52,553 nucleotides of DNA from an uncultured SAR86 cluster bacterium (GCA_902514645.1 CABXRO010000007.1:1-52553); one strand, 5' to 3'. Counted from the stretch's first letter, positions 31,226-41,264 are shown. Program-made: numbers and translations. Notes: generated by a model not told the origin, from the letters alone.

Positions 31226-32208
31226 GCTTGTTCAACTAAATTTAAAATAGAATCACTAGTTTCCGAATCGAAACACCTTTGAAAGTATTCTGCAATTATA
31301 GATTTTTCTGTCTCATCACATTTATTCAAGAAACTTAATTCAAATGAATTTCCAATGTCATTAAAAATAGAATAGTTTTCAGCCCAACTGATAACTGTTC
31401 GAGGAGACATTAAATTAGAAATATCTCCATTTTTAAAACCTTCTCTAGTTAAATTAGCAAGTGAGATCATTGCTTTTACTATAGATTGACCTTTTTTATT
31501 ATTTAAATCTTTAACTTTTGAAAGAATAACTTTAAGTTCCAAGTCTTCAGAGAGATAGTTGAGGGGCGAAACAATGTGCCACCTATCCATTTGACCTTGA
31601 TTAATTTGTTGGGTCCCATGATACAAACCTGTGCTATCTCCCAGACCAACAGTATTTGCCGTAGCAAAAAGTCTAAAATAAGGATGTGGCGTAAGAACTC
31701 TATTTTGATCTAGTAAAGTAAGTTTACCTTCAACTTCTAAAACTCTTTGAATTACGAACATTACATCTGGCCTACCAGCATCATATTCATCAAAGACCAA
31801 AGCAACAGGATTTTGAATAGCCCAAGGTAAAATGCCCTCTTGAAATTTTGTTATCTGTTTACTATCCTCAATAGCAATTACATCTTTACCTAATAAGTCT
31901 ATTCTGCTGATATGACTGTCTAGATTTATACGAATACATGGCCAATTTAGTCTTGCTGCTACTTGTTCAATGTGCGTTGATTTTCCTGAACCATGAAGTC
32001 CTTGAACCATGACTCTTCGATTATTTTGAAAACCTGCAAGAATAGAAAGAGTAGTAGCTTTATCAAAACAATAATCAACATCCAACTTGGGAACATATTC
32101 ATTGCTTGTTGAAAAGGAATTTACTTTTAAATCAGAATCAATTTCAAAGGTGTCGTTAACCTTTACATTTGCATCTGGTTCTTGGATTGAAAAATTATCA
32201 AATTTCAT
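31222..32208 (-). CDS. cobS: CobS-type AAA+ ATPase (cobaltochelatase subunit homologue)
   Basis: A 328-residue MoxR-like AAA+ ATPase. Walker [10 protein letters not shown] is at 70-78, Walker [10 protein letters not shown] at 137-145, with [23 protein letters not shown] between them and the sensor region [23 protein letters not shown] after, closely matching CobS. CobS forms hexamers that work with CobT to drive metal insertion. It is the first gene of cobS-cobT-diiron, divergent from cysE over 113 bp. No corrin-ring or chelatase CobN gene is nearby, so its target here need not be cobalamin. Confidence 0.92.
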   Translation of the reverse strand: MKFDNFSIQEPDANVKVNDTFEIDSDLKVNSFSTSNEYVPKLDVDYCFDKATTLSILAGFQNNRRVMVQGLHGSGKSTHIEQVAARLNWPCIRINLDSHISRIDLLGKDVIAIEDSKQITKFQEGILPWAIQNPVALVFDEYDAGRPDVMFVIQRVLEVEGKLTLLDQNRVLTPHPYFRLFATANTVGLGDSTGLYHGTQQINQGQMDRWHIVSPLNYLSEDLELKVILSKVKDLNNKKGQSIVKAMISLANLTREGFKNGDISNLMSPRTVISWAENYSIFNDIGNSFELSFLNKCDETEKSIIAEYFQRCFDSETSDSILNLVEQA

Positions 32209-32321
32209 ATTTTTAACGGCTCTAAAGGTGAGTCAACATTATCCTTTTTTAAAAAAAAACAGCAAGAAAATATATAATTTTGAGTTAACTTGCCTTAGAC
32301 TTGCGACTTAAAATTTTACTT

Positions 32322-33104
32322 ATGACTATTGTAGAAGACATTTGGGCTGAGATTCTCAAAGAAAGCAAAAATAAAATTTCCTTAGAACCAGAATCAGAGA
32401 GTCTTTTTCTAAAAAAAATATTGTCCTGCCGAAGCTTGGATAATTCTCTATCAGCAAAACTTGCAGACGACCTAGCTACAAAAGAATATTCATCTGAAAT
32501 TTTGAAAGATAAGTTTAATGAGGTTTTCTCTAATATGGATTTTTTAGAAAAGGCTGTCATCGACCTAAAAGCAGTAAAGGATAGAGATCCAGCATCTAGC
32601 GGTTTTGTATTTACATTATTATTTTCGAAAGGATTTGCTGCATTACAAGCTCACCGAATCTCAAATTATTTTATGAAAGCCAAACAAGAGGTTTTTGCAT
32701 ATTTTATCCAGAGCAGAAGTTCTGCAATATATGAGGTAGACATTCATCCCAAAGCAGAGATAGGACACGGAGTGATGTTGGATCATGCAACTGGAATCGT
32801 AATTGGAGAGACCTCGGTAATTGAAAATGATGTATCAATATTTCAGGGCGTAACTCTTGGAGGAACAGGAAAAGAAACTGGAGATAGACATCCAAAAGTT
32901 CGCGAAGGAGTCTTAATAAGTTCAGCAGCACAAATTTTAGGAAATGTAGAAATTGGAAAGGGCGCAAAAGTAGCTGCTGGGAGTGTAGTACTTTCAGATG
33001 TAGAACCAAATACAACAGTTGCCGGTGTGCCAGCAATAGTTGTCGGCAAACCTTCTTCCGAAAAACCTGCAACAGACGTTGATCACACTTTAGAAGAGAC
33101 TTAA
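32322..33104 (+). CDS. cysE: Serine O-acetyltransferase
   Basis: Acetylates serine for cysteine synthesis. The N-terminal helical domain begins MTIVEDIWAEILKES. The C-terminal left-handed beta helix shows DIHPKAEIGHGVMLDHATGIVIGE with the catalytic His, FQGVTLGGTGKETGDRHPKV and GVPAIVVGKP. It is 260 residues from the ATG at 32322. A longer frame opens with TTG at 32301 but the ATG gives the usual start. A TATAAT at 32273-32278 may be its -10. tesB follows after 3 bp. Confidence 0.94.
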   Translation: MTIVEDIWAEILKESKNKISLEPESESLFLKKILSCRSLDNSLSAKLADDLATKEYSSEILKDKFNEVFSNMDFLEKAVIDLKAVKDRDPASSGFVFTLLFSKGFAALQAHRISNYFMKAKQEVFAYFIQSRSSAIYEVDIHPKAEIGHGVMLDHATGIVIGETSVIENDVSIFQGVTLGGTGKETGDRHPKVREGVLISSAAQILGNVEIGKGAKVAAGSVVLSDVEPNTTVAGVPAIVVGKPSSEKPATDVDHTLEET

Positions 33105-33107
33105 TTC

Positions 33108-33983
33108 ATGTCAACACAAAAAAGTTTAGACGACTTGGTAGAAACCTTAAATCTTGAAAGGCTTGAGGAAAATCTATATCGAGGCGAATGCGAAAAAACT
33201 GCTTGGGGCAGAGTTTTTGGAGGACAAGTTCTTGGCCAATCTCTTAGTGCTGCCTACAACACCATAGAAGAAAAAAGATATGCTCACTCTTTTCATGCAT
33301 ACTTTTTAAGACCAGGCAGGATTGATATGCCAATAGTCTACAACGTAGTGAGAATTAGAGACGGCGGAAGTTTTACGACCAGAACTGTGGATGCAATTCA
33401 AAATGGTGAAGTTATATTTAACATGATTGTTTCTTTTCAAATTGATGAAGGAGGGTTTGAACATCAATTCGACATGCCTGATGTGCCAGGACCAAATGAT
33501 TTGCAAAGTGAAAGAGAACTTAGAGAATCGATGATCGATGAAATACCAAAAGAGTTTAGGGATGGCTTCCTTAGAGAGAAAGCCGTTGAACTTCGAACCG
33601 TGGAACAATATAGCCCTTTGAATTCAGAAAAGAAACCACCTTACAAACACACCTGGATGAAAGCCAACGGCAAGCTACCAGATGATATTTTGGTTCATCA
33701 AAATATTTTGGCTTATGCATCAGATTTTGGGCTATTAAGTACTGCTCAACTTCCTCACGGTATTAGTTGGGGTGGTATGAACAGAAGGGTTATGTCAGCA
33801 AGCATAGATCATGCAATGTGGTTTCATAGACCTTTCAGAGCAGATGAATGGCTTTTGTATGTTACAGATAGTCCTAGTGCAAGTAATGCTAAAGGCTTCA
33901 ATAGGGGTACAGTTTATACAGAAGATGGAAAACTGGTAGCCTCAGCCATTCAAGAAGGCCTCATGAGGCAAATAAAAAAATAA
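33108..33983 (+). CDS. tesB: Acyl-CoA thioesterase II
   Basis: A 291-residue double hot-dog thioesterase that hydrolyses medium- and long-chain acyl-CoA. Motifs: WGRVFGGQVLGQSLSAA near residue 29, HSFHAYFLRPGRIDMPIVY near 62, RDGGSFTTRTVDAIQNG, and in the second hot dog LSTAQLPHGISWGGM with SIDHAMWFHRPFRADEWLLY near 235. Probably cotranscribed with cysE (3-bp gap), although the pathways are unrelated. It converges on gltD with a 6-bp gap. Confidence 0.95.
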   Translation: MSTQKSLDDLVETLNLERLEENLYRGECEKTAWGRVFGGQVLGQSLSAAYNTIEEKRYAHSFHAYFLRPGRIDMPIVYNVVRIRDGGSFTTRTVDAIQNGEVIFNMIVSFQIDEGGFEHQFDMPDVPGPNDLQSERELRESMIDEIPKEFRDGFLREKAVELRTVEQYSPLNSEKKPPYKHTWMKANGKLPDDILVHQNILAYASDFGLLSTAQLPHGISWGGMNRRVMSASIDHAMWFHRPFRADEWLLYVTDSPSASNAKGFNRGTVYTEDGKLVASAIQEGLMRQIKK

Positions 33984-33989
33984 GAAAAT

Positions 33990-35441
33990 TTAGACGAGAG
34001 TAGTTATACCCATAATCTTTTTATCGATTTCTCGAGCAGCAGCTCTTCCTTCATTAATAGCCCAAACAACAAGAGATTGACCTCTGCGACAATCACCAGC
34101 TGCAAAAACTTTTGGGTGAGAAGTTTGGTGAATATTATGCTCTGCTTTGAAATTAGATCTTTCGTCTAATTCCAATTTTAATTTTTTATTTAGATAGTCT
34201 TCAGGCCCAAGAAAACCCATCGCTAAGAGGATTAAATCAGCCTTCCATATTTGCTCTGTGCCACTAATCTCATTGAAGTCTTTGTCAACCTTAACGGTTT
34301 TGATTCCAGTAAGCTTTCCATTTTTATCTCTTAAAAACTCTTTTCCAGAAACAGAATATTCTCTAGGATCTTTCCCAAATACTTCTCTCGATTCTTCATG
34401 ACCATAATCAACTTTGTACACTCTAGGAAATATTGGCCAAGGGTTACTATCCAACCTTTCCTTGGGAAGCTCAGGAAGTATTTCAAAATTTGTAAGGCTT
34501 TTACAGCCATGTCTAAGCGATGTACCTAGACAGTCATTACCGGTATCTCCGCCACCAATAACGATGACATCTTTATTTTTTGCGTTAATAAAACTATCAT
34601 CTTTTAAATCGCTGTCTAAAAGGCTCTTTGTATTTTGACCTAAAAACTCCATTGCAAAATAGACTCCTGCACCATCTCTATTCTTAATGGGCAAATCCCT
34701 TGGCTTAGTTGCACCTGTGGTCAATAAAACAATATCATTCTCTTTGATAAGTTTTTCCATCGATATTGAATTTTTTCCTATTCCACCAACATTGCAATTG
34801 GTATGAAAATTTATTCCTTCTTCTTCCATGATATCCACACGCATATCGATGATGGACTTATCAAGTTTCATATTTGGAATTCCATACATCATAAGGCCAC
34901 CAATTCTATCTGCTCTTTCGTATACATTTACAGAGTGACCAACGCTGTTAAGCTGTTGAGCAGCTGAAAGACCCGCAGGACCTGAACCAACAATAGCAAT
35001 TTTTTTATTTGTTCTTTTCTTTGGAATAACGGGTTTTATCCAACCTGATTCAATGCCTTTATCAGCGATTGCAAATTCTAAATTTTTTATTGTCACGGGA
35101 GTTTCTGTGATTCCTAAAACACAAGCTCCTTCGCATACGGCAGGACAAACTCTTCCTGTTACTTCAGGAAAATTATTTGTTTTCAACAATCTCGAAAAAG
35201 CTTCTTCCCACTTTTCGTTATAGACTAGGTCATTCCATTCAGGGATTAGATTATAAACTGGACAGCCTTCATTGGATTGACAAAAAGGAACTCCACAGTC
35301 CATACACCTAGACGCTTGAGTCTCTAAACCTTCATCCTCATGAGGAGTATATATTTCTCTGAAGTCCAAAACTCTTTCATTTGGTGGCCTATACGGTTCA
35401 ACGGATCTCTGAAATTCTTTAAATCCAGTAGGTTTACCCAT
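33990..35441 (-). CDS. gltD: Glutamate synthase small (beta) subunit
   Basis: A 483-residue FAD/NADPH subunit of GOGAT that passes electrons to GltB. The N-terminal iron-sulfur region shows CMDCGVPFCQ and GCPVYNLIPEWNDLV, then CPAVCEGACVLG. The first nucleotide-binding fold is KKIAIVGSGPAGLSAAQQL near residue 148, the second DVIVIGGGDTGNDCLG near 291. Its ATG lies within the end of gltB (8-bp overlap). The usual gltB-gltD order. Confidence 0.97.
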   Translation of the reverse strand: MGKPTGFKEFQRSVEPYRPPNERVLDFREIYTPHEDEGLETQASRCMDCGVPFCQSNEGCPVYNLIPEWNDLVYNEKWEEAFSRLLKTNNFPEVTGRVCPAVCEGACVLGITETPVTIKNLEFAIADKGIESGWIKPVIPKKRTNKKIAIVGSGPAGLSAAQQLNSVGHSVNVYERADRIGGLMMYGIPNMKLDKSIIDMRVDIMEEEGINFHTNCNVGGIGKNSISMEKLIKENDIVLLTTGATKPRDLPIKNRDGAGVYFAMEFLGQNTKSLLDSDLKDDSFINAKNKDVIVIGGGDTGNDCLGTSLRHGCKSLTNFEILPELPKERLDSNPWPIFPRVYKVDYGHEESREVFGKDPREYSVSGKEFLRDKNGKLTGIKTVKVDKDFNEISGTEQIWKADLILLAMGFLGPEDYLNKKLKLELDERSNFKAEHNIHQTSHPKVFAAGDCRRGQSLVVWAINEGRAAAREIDKKIMGITTLV

Positions 35442-38400
35442 TCGAGACCTCCTTCTTATTAGTTGCCATCTCCATGAGCACTCTTTTGTAGTCAGTAGGC
35501 ATCACTTTTACAAAATGTTTTATTTCTTCTTCCCAATTATTAAGAATTTTTTTTGCTATTTCAGAACCTGTATATTTATTATGATTCGTAATAAGCTTCT
35601 TCAGCTCTTTAATATCTTTTTGTTCCTCTAAATTCTCCAATTCGAATGTATCGGTATTACATTTTGAAGGAAAAATCTTTCCTGGATCATAGACATAAGC
35701 TTCTCCTCCACTCATTCCCGCACCAAAATTTCTTCCTGTTGGCCCGAGAATAACTGCTTTACCACCAGTCATATACTCACAACCATGGTCACCAATTCCC
35801 TCCACAACAACCTCTGCACCACTATTTCTAACGCAAAACCTTTCTGCAGCTATGCCACGAAAATATGCCTCACCTTTGGTTGCTCCATAAAGAGCTACGT
35901 TTCCTAAAAGAATATTTTCTTCAGCTTTGAAAGAACTTTCCTTAGGAGGATAAATAATTAGTTTCCCGCCAGACAAACCTTTTCCAACAAAGTCATTAGC
36001 ATCTCCTTCAAGTTCAATGCGAACTCCTTTTACCAACCAAGCCGCAAGACTTTGACCTGCTGAGCCATGAAGTTTTATTTTTAAAGTATCTTCGGGCAAC
36101 CCCGCATCCTCCCAAATTTTCGTTACTTCGTTGGAAAGCATGGTTCCCACAACTCTGTTTGTATTTACTATTTTTGATTCGATAGTTATTCGTCTTTTAT
36201 ATTTGATGGCATCTCGAGCTTTTTTTATGAGGGCCTTATCTAGTGCTTTATCTAAACCGTGATCTTGTTTTATGGTGTTATAGACTTCAGTATTTTCAAA
36301 TATTTTCTCTGCAGGTTTTAAAATATTTGAGAAATCTAAACCTCTTCTTTTCCAGTGATCGATGGCATCGTCAGCTTGTAAGCAATCTACTCTACCAATC
36401 ATATCGTTTACAGTCTTGAATCCCATTTCAGCCATAATATTTCTTAAATCTTTTGCTACCATGAATAGGTAGTTAACTACATGCTCGGGCTTACCCTTGA
36501 ATTTTTTTCTTAATTCTTTGTCTTGGGTTGCAATTCCCACTGGACAAGTATTTAAATGACATTTTCTCATCATAATGCAACCTAGAGTGACTAATGGTGC
36601 AGTAGCAAAACCAAATTCTTCAGCTCCTAGCAAGGCCGCTATAGCAACATCACGACCAGTTTTAATTTGTCCATCAGTTTGCAGGACTACTCTTGAACGG
36701 AGATTGTTCATAACCAATGTTTGATGAGTCTCTGCCACACCCAATTCCCATGGTAATCCTGCATGTTTAATTGAAGTGAGCGGAGAGGCACCTGTTCCGC
36801 CGTCATGACCTGCAATTACAAGATGGTCTGTTTTAGCTTTAACAACTCCTGACGCAATTGTGCCAACACCTATCTCAGAAACCAGTTTTACACTTATTCT
36901 TGATGATCTATTAGCATTTTTAAGGTCATGAATAAGTTGGGCCATATCTTCTATAGAGTATATGTCGTGATGTGGAGGAGGACTTATTAAACCTACTCCA
37001 GGAGTGGAATGTCTTATTTTAGCGATATATTCGTCAACTTTCTTTCCAGGGAGTTCTCCACCTTCACCAGGCTTTGCACCTTGGGAAATTTTTATTTGGA
37101 TCTCATCTGAATTTGTAAGATAGTGCATAGTTACGCCAAACCTTCCTGATGCAACTTGTTTTATTGCAGATCTTTTTGAAATTCCGTCTTCAAGTGGCTT
37201 AAATCTTATTGGGTCTTCTCCGCCTTCTCCAGTGTTTGATTTTCCACCAAGTTCATTCATTGCTATTGCGAGAGATTCGTGTGACTCAGTAGATATAGAA
37301 CCCAAACTCATTGCACCAGTAGCAAACCTTTTCACTATCTCTTTTTCAGATTCAACTTCATTCAAATCAATTGGCTTATATTTAGATGAAAATTTCAAAA
37401 GTCCCCTTAAAGCACTATTTCGGGTCGTGTTTTCATTGGCGTGTTTTGCAAAATCCCAATATGCTCCCTCGTCATTTGACCAAGACGCAAGTTGAAGAGT
37501 TGAAATAGTTTTAGGATCCCACATGTGCGAATCGCCACCATTTCTCCAATGAAAATCACCGTTATTACCGAGTATGGAAACATTACTTTTTTCATCGGGG
37601 AAACCTAGATCATGTCTTCTTTTAGCTTCCCTTGCTAAGCCATCGAATCCGATCCCTTGTACGCGACTTGCTGTACCAGGAAAGCTTCTTTCAATAATTT
37701 CTTCCGAGAGTCCAACGGCTTCAAAAATTTGTGCTCCTTTATATGACTGTAAAGTTGAGATTCCCATTTTAGCCATAACTTTCATCATTCCTTTCTTAAC
37801 AGCTTTTTTGTAAGCATTAACTATGTCGTCATAACTTTTTAGTTCAGTTGCTTTTAACATTCCATCTTCTTGAGCCTGCCAAAGAGATTCAAAAGCTAGA
37901 TAAGGATTTATTGCATCGGCACCATAGCCAAACAAGAGACAGTGATGATGGACTTCACGAGCTTCTCCCGTTTCTATTACTAACCCAATTCTTGTTCTCT
38001 TTTGACTTTTTACTAAATGATGATGCACAGTCGAGCAAGCAACTAGAGCGCTTATAGCAATCATGTCTCTGTTAATTGATTTATCCGACAAAACAATAAA
38101 TGAGTAACCGTCAGCTATAGCCTTATCAGCTTTTTTACAGATTGATACAAGAGCTTGCTTCAAACCTTTATTGCCAAGCTTCTTTTCATAAGTGATATCA
38201 ATTTTTTTTGTTTTCCATCCTCTAGTATTAAGAGTTTTTATTGCTTCTAACTCAGCATTAGAAATGATCGGAGATTTAAGTCTTAATCTGTGAGCATTTT
38301 CTGGAACAGAAGATAGTAAATTTCCTTCTGGGCCTATTAAGCACTCCAGAGACATAATTACTTCCTCCCTTATTGAATCAATAGCTGGGTTGGTAACTTG

Positions 38401-40002
38401 TGCAAAAAGTTGCTTGAAATAATCATAGATAAGTCTCGGCTTATCCGATAAGCAGGCGAGGGCAGCATCATTACCCATAGAACCAAGAGGATCTCTAAGT
38501 TCAGAAACCAAAGGCATTAGCATAAATTGCATAGTTTCCGTCGTATACCCAAATGATTTCATTCTTTTGATGAGGTCTTTATTGACGACCTTTTTATTTT
38601 TTTGAGGTTTTACTATTTTCTCAAGATCAACAATTTGTTCGGAAATCCATTTTCCATAAGGCTTTGAGTTACATATCTCAGATTTAAGCTCTTCGTCTGG
38701 AATCATTCTTCCTTCTTCGAAATCAATGAGAAACATTTTCCCAGGCTGCAATCTTCCTTTAAGCAGAACGTCTTGTGGATTAACATCCAAAACACCCACT
38801 TCAGAAGCCATTATTACTTTGTCTTGTTTAGTAACATAAAATCTACTGGGACGAAGGCCATTTCTATCTAAAACTGCTCCAGCACATTTGCCATCAGTGA
38901 AGCAAATGGAAGCCGGACCATCCCAGGGCTCCATTGAGGCTGATGAGTATTCGTAGAAATCTTTCTTTGTTTTCGACATGTTTACATCTGATTGCCATGC
39001 CTCAGGAATCATCATCATTACAGATTCTTTCAAACTTCTTCCATTCATGATGAGAAATTCAAGAACATTGTCGAAACTTCCTGAGTCAGTACAGTCGGGC
39101 TCGCAAATAGGGAATAACTGTTTAAGTTTTTTTCCATAAATTTCACTTTCAGCAACTCCTTGTCTGGCTTTCATTGCATTCATATTTCCTTTAAGAGTGT
39201 TTATCTCTCCGTTGTGGCACATAAATCTATTCGGTTGCGCTCTATCCCAAGAGGGGAAAGTATTTGTGCTAAATCTTGAATGCACCATTGCCAAATGTGT
39301 TTGATAATCTTTATGCATTAGATCAGGATAAAAAGGAAATAATTGAGCAGGAGTTAACATGCCTTTGTAGGTAATAACCTTCGAAGATAAACTGCATGCG
39401 AAGAACATTTCGTTTTGCCTTATTTCATCATTGCCTTTAATTTTGTGTGTAAATTTCTTTCTTGCTAGAAAAAGCAGCTTTTCAAAATCTTCTGCACTTT
39501 GATTTTTTGAAGCACCTACAAAAAGTTGCTCTATAAAGGGTTGGGCGTCTCTAGAAGCAGGCCCTACATCAGCTTTGTCTGCATCAACTGGAACTTTTCT
39601 CCAACCGATGAATTTAAGTTTTTCCGTTTTTAAAACTCGCTCAATGAGCGTCTTACATTTTTCTCTGTATTTTTTTTGCTGAGGTAAGAAAATGTTTCCT
39701 ACCGCATAGAAATCTTTTTTAGGTAAAACAAAGTTTAGTTTTTTAGCTTCTTCTTGAAAGAATCTATCAGGCAAAGCCATCAAAATACCTGCCCCATCTC
39801 CAGTATTCTCTTCGAATCCACATCCACCTCTATGATCCATCCTAGAGTTTATGATGTAAGCATCTTCCATGATTTCTCTTGAAGGAATACCTTTAATATT
39901 TGCCACAAGGCCAACTCCGCAGGAATCCTTTTCGAATTGCGGATCATAAAGACCCATCTTTGATGGGCGTCTAATAACGTTTTTTATTCTATCAGCACAC
40001 AT
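35434..40002 (-). CDS. gltB: Glutamate synthase large (alpha) subunit
   Basis: A 1522-residue GOGAT subunit that makes two glutamates from glutamine and 2-oxoglutarate. The glutaminase nucleophile is the Cys in EKDSCGVGLVA (residue 28), exposed after removal of the propeptide. The FMN/2-oxoglutarate synthase domain carries GGKSNTGEGGEDP, PGEGGELPGKKV and HDGGTGASP, and the 3Fe-4S cysteines are in CIMMRKCHLNTCPVG. The C-terminal GXGXG beta helix includes NSGAEVVVEGIGDHGCEYMTGG. A Met at residue 16 (MGLYDPQ) is an alternative start at 39957. Three tandem hairpin repeats lie in the 170-bp gap upstream. The order aroK-aroB-gltB-gltD resembles Pseudomonas. Confidence 0.97.
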   Translation of the reverse strand: MCADRIKNVIRRPSKMGLYDPQFEKDSCGVGLVANIKGIPSREIMEDAYIINSRMDHRGGCGFEENTGDGAGILMALPDRFFQEEAKKLNFVLPKKDFYAVGNIFLPQQKKYREKCKTLIERVLKTEKLKFIGWRKVPVDADKADVGPASRDAQPFIEQLFVGASKNQSAEDFEKLLFLARKKFTHKIKGNDEIRQNEMFFACSLSSKVITYKGMLTPAQLFPFYPDLMHKDYQTHLAMVHSRFSTNTFPSWDRAQPNRFMCHNGEINTLKGNMNAMKARQGVAESEIYGKKLKQLFPICEPDCTDSGSFDNVLEFLIMNGRSLKESVMMMIPEAWQSDVNMSKTKKDFYEYSSASMEPWDGPASICFTDGKCAGAVLDRNGLRPSRFYVTKQDKVIMASEVGVLDVNPQDVLLKGRLQPGKMFLIDFEEGRMIPDEELKSEICNSKPYGKWISEQIVDLEKIVKPQKNKKVVNKDLIKRMKSFGYTTETMQFMLMPLVSELRDPLGSMGNDAALACLSDKPRLIYDYFKQLFAQVTNPAIDSIREEVIMSLECLIGPEGNLLSSVPENAHRLRLKSPIISNAELEAIKTLNTRGWKTKKIDITYEKKLGNKGLKQALVSICKKADKAIADGYSFIVLSDKSINRDMIAISALVACSTVHHHLVKSQKRTRIGLVIETGEAREVHHHCLLFGYGADAINPYLAFESLWQAQEDGMLKATELKSYDDIVNAYKKAVKKGMMKVMAKMGISTLQSYKGAQIFEAVGLSEEIIERSFPGTASRVQGIGFDGLAREAKRRHDLGFPDEKSNVSILGNNGDFHWRNGGDSHMWDPKTISTLQLASWSNDEGAYWDFAKHANENTTRNSALRGLLKFSSKYKPIDLNEVESEKEIVKRFATGAMSLGSISTESHESLAIAMNELGGKSNTGEGGEDPIRFKPLEDGISKRSAIKQVASGRFGVTMHYLTNSDEIQIKISQGAKPGEGGELPGKKVDEYIAKIRHSTPGVGLISPPPHHDIYSIEDMAQLIHDLKNANRSSRISVKLVSEIGVGTIASGVVKAKTDHLVIAGHDGGTGASPLTSIKHAGLPWELGVAETHQTLVMNNLRSRVVLQTDGQIKTGRDVAIAALLGAEEFGFATAPLVTLGCIMMRKCHLNTCPVGIATQDKELRKKFKGKPEHVVNYLFMVAKDLRNIMAEMGFKTVNDMIGRVDCLQADDAIDHWKRRGLDFSNILKPAEKIFENTEVYNTIKQDHGLDKALDKALIKKARDAIKYKRRITIESKIVNTNRVVGTMLSNEVTKIWEDAGLPEDTLKIKLHGSAGQSLAAWLVKGVRIELEGDANDFVGKGLSGGKLIIYPPKESSFKAEENILLGNVALYGATKGEAYFRGIAAERFCVRNSGAEVVVEGIGDHGCEYMTGGKAVILGPTGRNFGAGMSGGEAYVYDPGKIFPSKCNTDTFELENLEEQKDIKELKKLITNHNKYTGSEIAKKILNNWEEEIKHFVKVMPTDYKRVLMEMATNKKEVSNG

Positions 40003-40030
40003 TACCTACATCTCTATTAGTAACATGTCC

Positions 40031-40105
40031 TTTTAACGCATGGACAATGCGTCACTTTTAAGGCATGTGATATGCCTCACTTTTAAGGCATGTGATATGC
40101 CTCCT
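40031..40105 (-). repeat. Three tandem 25-bp hairpin repeats in the gltB leader
   Basis: The units are exactly 25 bp each: 40031-40055, 40056-40080 and 40081-40105. Each carries a 6-bp stem with a 5-nt loop. Units 2 and 3 have AGGCAT-GTGAT-ATGCCT (40061-40077 and 40086-40102). Unit 1 has ACGCAT-GGACA-ATGCGT (40036-40052), where both arms changed so that pairing is kept. The array starts about 30 nt before the gltB ATG, in the aroB-gltB gap. The rest of the gap shows no other feature. It may be a multi-site operator or a leader RNA element; I match it to no known riboswitch. Confidence 0.85.
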
Positions 40106-40172
40106 AAAAAGGATAAAAAGAATTTATCAGATTCAACTTCAAAAATTTGCACCAAAATAGTGCATATAACAA

Positions 40173-41264
40173 TTATGAATAAGAGAATGTTTTATTGATA
40201 ACTTTTGATATTAGTTTTTTGTCTTTCACTTTTTGAATTTTAGCTCTTCCAATTTTATCAATGATAATAAAGTTAATTATGCCTTTATCTTTTTTCTTAT
40301 CAGACTCCATGAGTTTAATTAAAGAATTTGTCTCTATCTTTTTTTTAAGAGAAGTTCGTATTCCTAGTTTTACAAGCAAATTTTTTATTCTTTTAATTTC
40401 TATATTGCTTAGGTTAGAAATATTTTCTGACAAATTAGAAGCCGCTAACATTCCTAGGGCTACAGCCTCACCATGAGTGTAGAGCTTATTTTCTCCTGCA
40501 GTTTCAATAGCATGCCCAAAAGTGTGTCCGAAATTTAATATTGCCCTTAAACCTTTTTCCTTTTCATCTTTCGAAACCACTTTAGCCTTAATTTCAATTG
40601 ATTTTTTTATTGCGGATTCAATTGATGAAATTTTAAGTTTCTTTAAATTTAATGCATTTTTTTCAATCCAGGAGAAAAATTTATTATCTAAAATTACTCC
40701 ATGTTTAATTACTTCAACAAGGCCAGACAAGACCTCTTTTTTCGGCAAACTCTTTAATGTAGAACTATCAACAATCACTAAAGAGGGCTGATAAAAGGCT
40801 CCGATCATGTTTTTAAACCCTTTGTGATTTACACCTGTTTTACCTCCAATACTTGCATCTACTTGTGCTAAGAGCGTAGTAGGTAAGAGTAAAAATTCTA
40901 CTCCTCTTAGATAGGTTGCGCTCACAAAACCAGCTATATCACAAGTTATCCCACCTCCAACTCCTATTACTAAGCAATCTCTTCCAAGTTTTTTGTTTAA
41001 CATGGAGTCATAAATTTTTGAAACATAAATAAGATTTTTATTTTTTTCAGAAGCAAAAATTCTTTTCTCAATAATTCTTTTGGGAAAACTTGACGAAAGA
41101 TTCTTTTTTAAACCTTCGATTGTTTTTTTTGGAACATTTTTGTCAACAATTATGAAAATTTCCCTTTTATGTGCAATGGAATCGAAATTAAAATTTCTTG
41201 CAAGTCCTTCGCCAATACAAATTTGGTAATTTTTTGAAGTGGTTTTGATAGATATCTTTTTCAT
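40173..41264 (-). CDS. aroB: 3-dehydroquinate synthase
   Basis: Second shikimate-pathway enzyme, NAD- and zinc-dependent, 363 residues. Motifs: LVIGVGGGITCDIAGFVSATYLRG near residue 98, PTTLLAQVDASIGGKTGVNH, the zinc/His region LNFGHTFGHAIE near 245 and THGEAVALGMLAA. It overlaps aroK by 4 bp. A Lys-rich, low-GC C-terminal end is in keeping with the AT-rich genome. Confidence 0.96.
   Translation of the reverse strand: MKKISIKTTSKNYQICIGEGLARNFNFDSIAHKREIFIIVDKNVPKKTIEGLKKNLSSSFPKRIIEKRIFASEKNKNLIYVSKIYDSMLNKKLGRDCLVIGVGGGITCDIAGFVSATYLRGVEFLLLPTTLLAQVDASIGGKTGVNHKGFKNMIGAFYQPSLVIVDSSTLKSLPKKEVLSGLVEVIKHGVILDNKFFSWIEKNALNLKKLKISSIESAIKKSIEIKAKVVSKDEKEKGLRAILNFGHTFGHAIETAGENKLYTHGEAVALGMLAASNLSENISNLSNIEIKRIKNLLVKLGIRTSLKKKIETNSLIKLMESDKKKDKGIINFIIIDKIGRAKIQKVKDKKLISKVINKTFSYS

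Noticed and set aside
28291-32208. Cobalamin biosynthesis operon
   Set aside because: Only CobS and CobT homologues are present; no cobN or corrin-ring gene, and the third gene is a diiron protein.
37232-38057. Plus-strand frames within gltB
   Set aside because: Antisense of a highly conserved long gene; no family resemblance.
40031-40105. CRISPR array
   Set aside because: Repeats are directly adjacent with no variable spacers and only three units; no cas genes nearby.
40003-40172. Glutamine (glnA-type) riboswitch upstream of gltB
   Set aside because: The 25-nt units are too short and do not show the conserved core I know for that motif.
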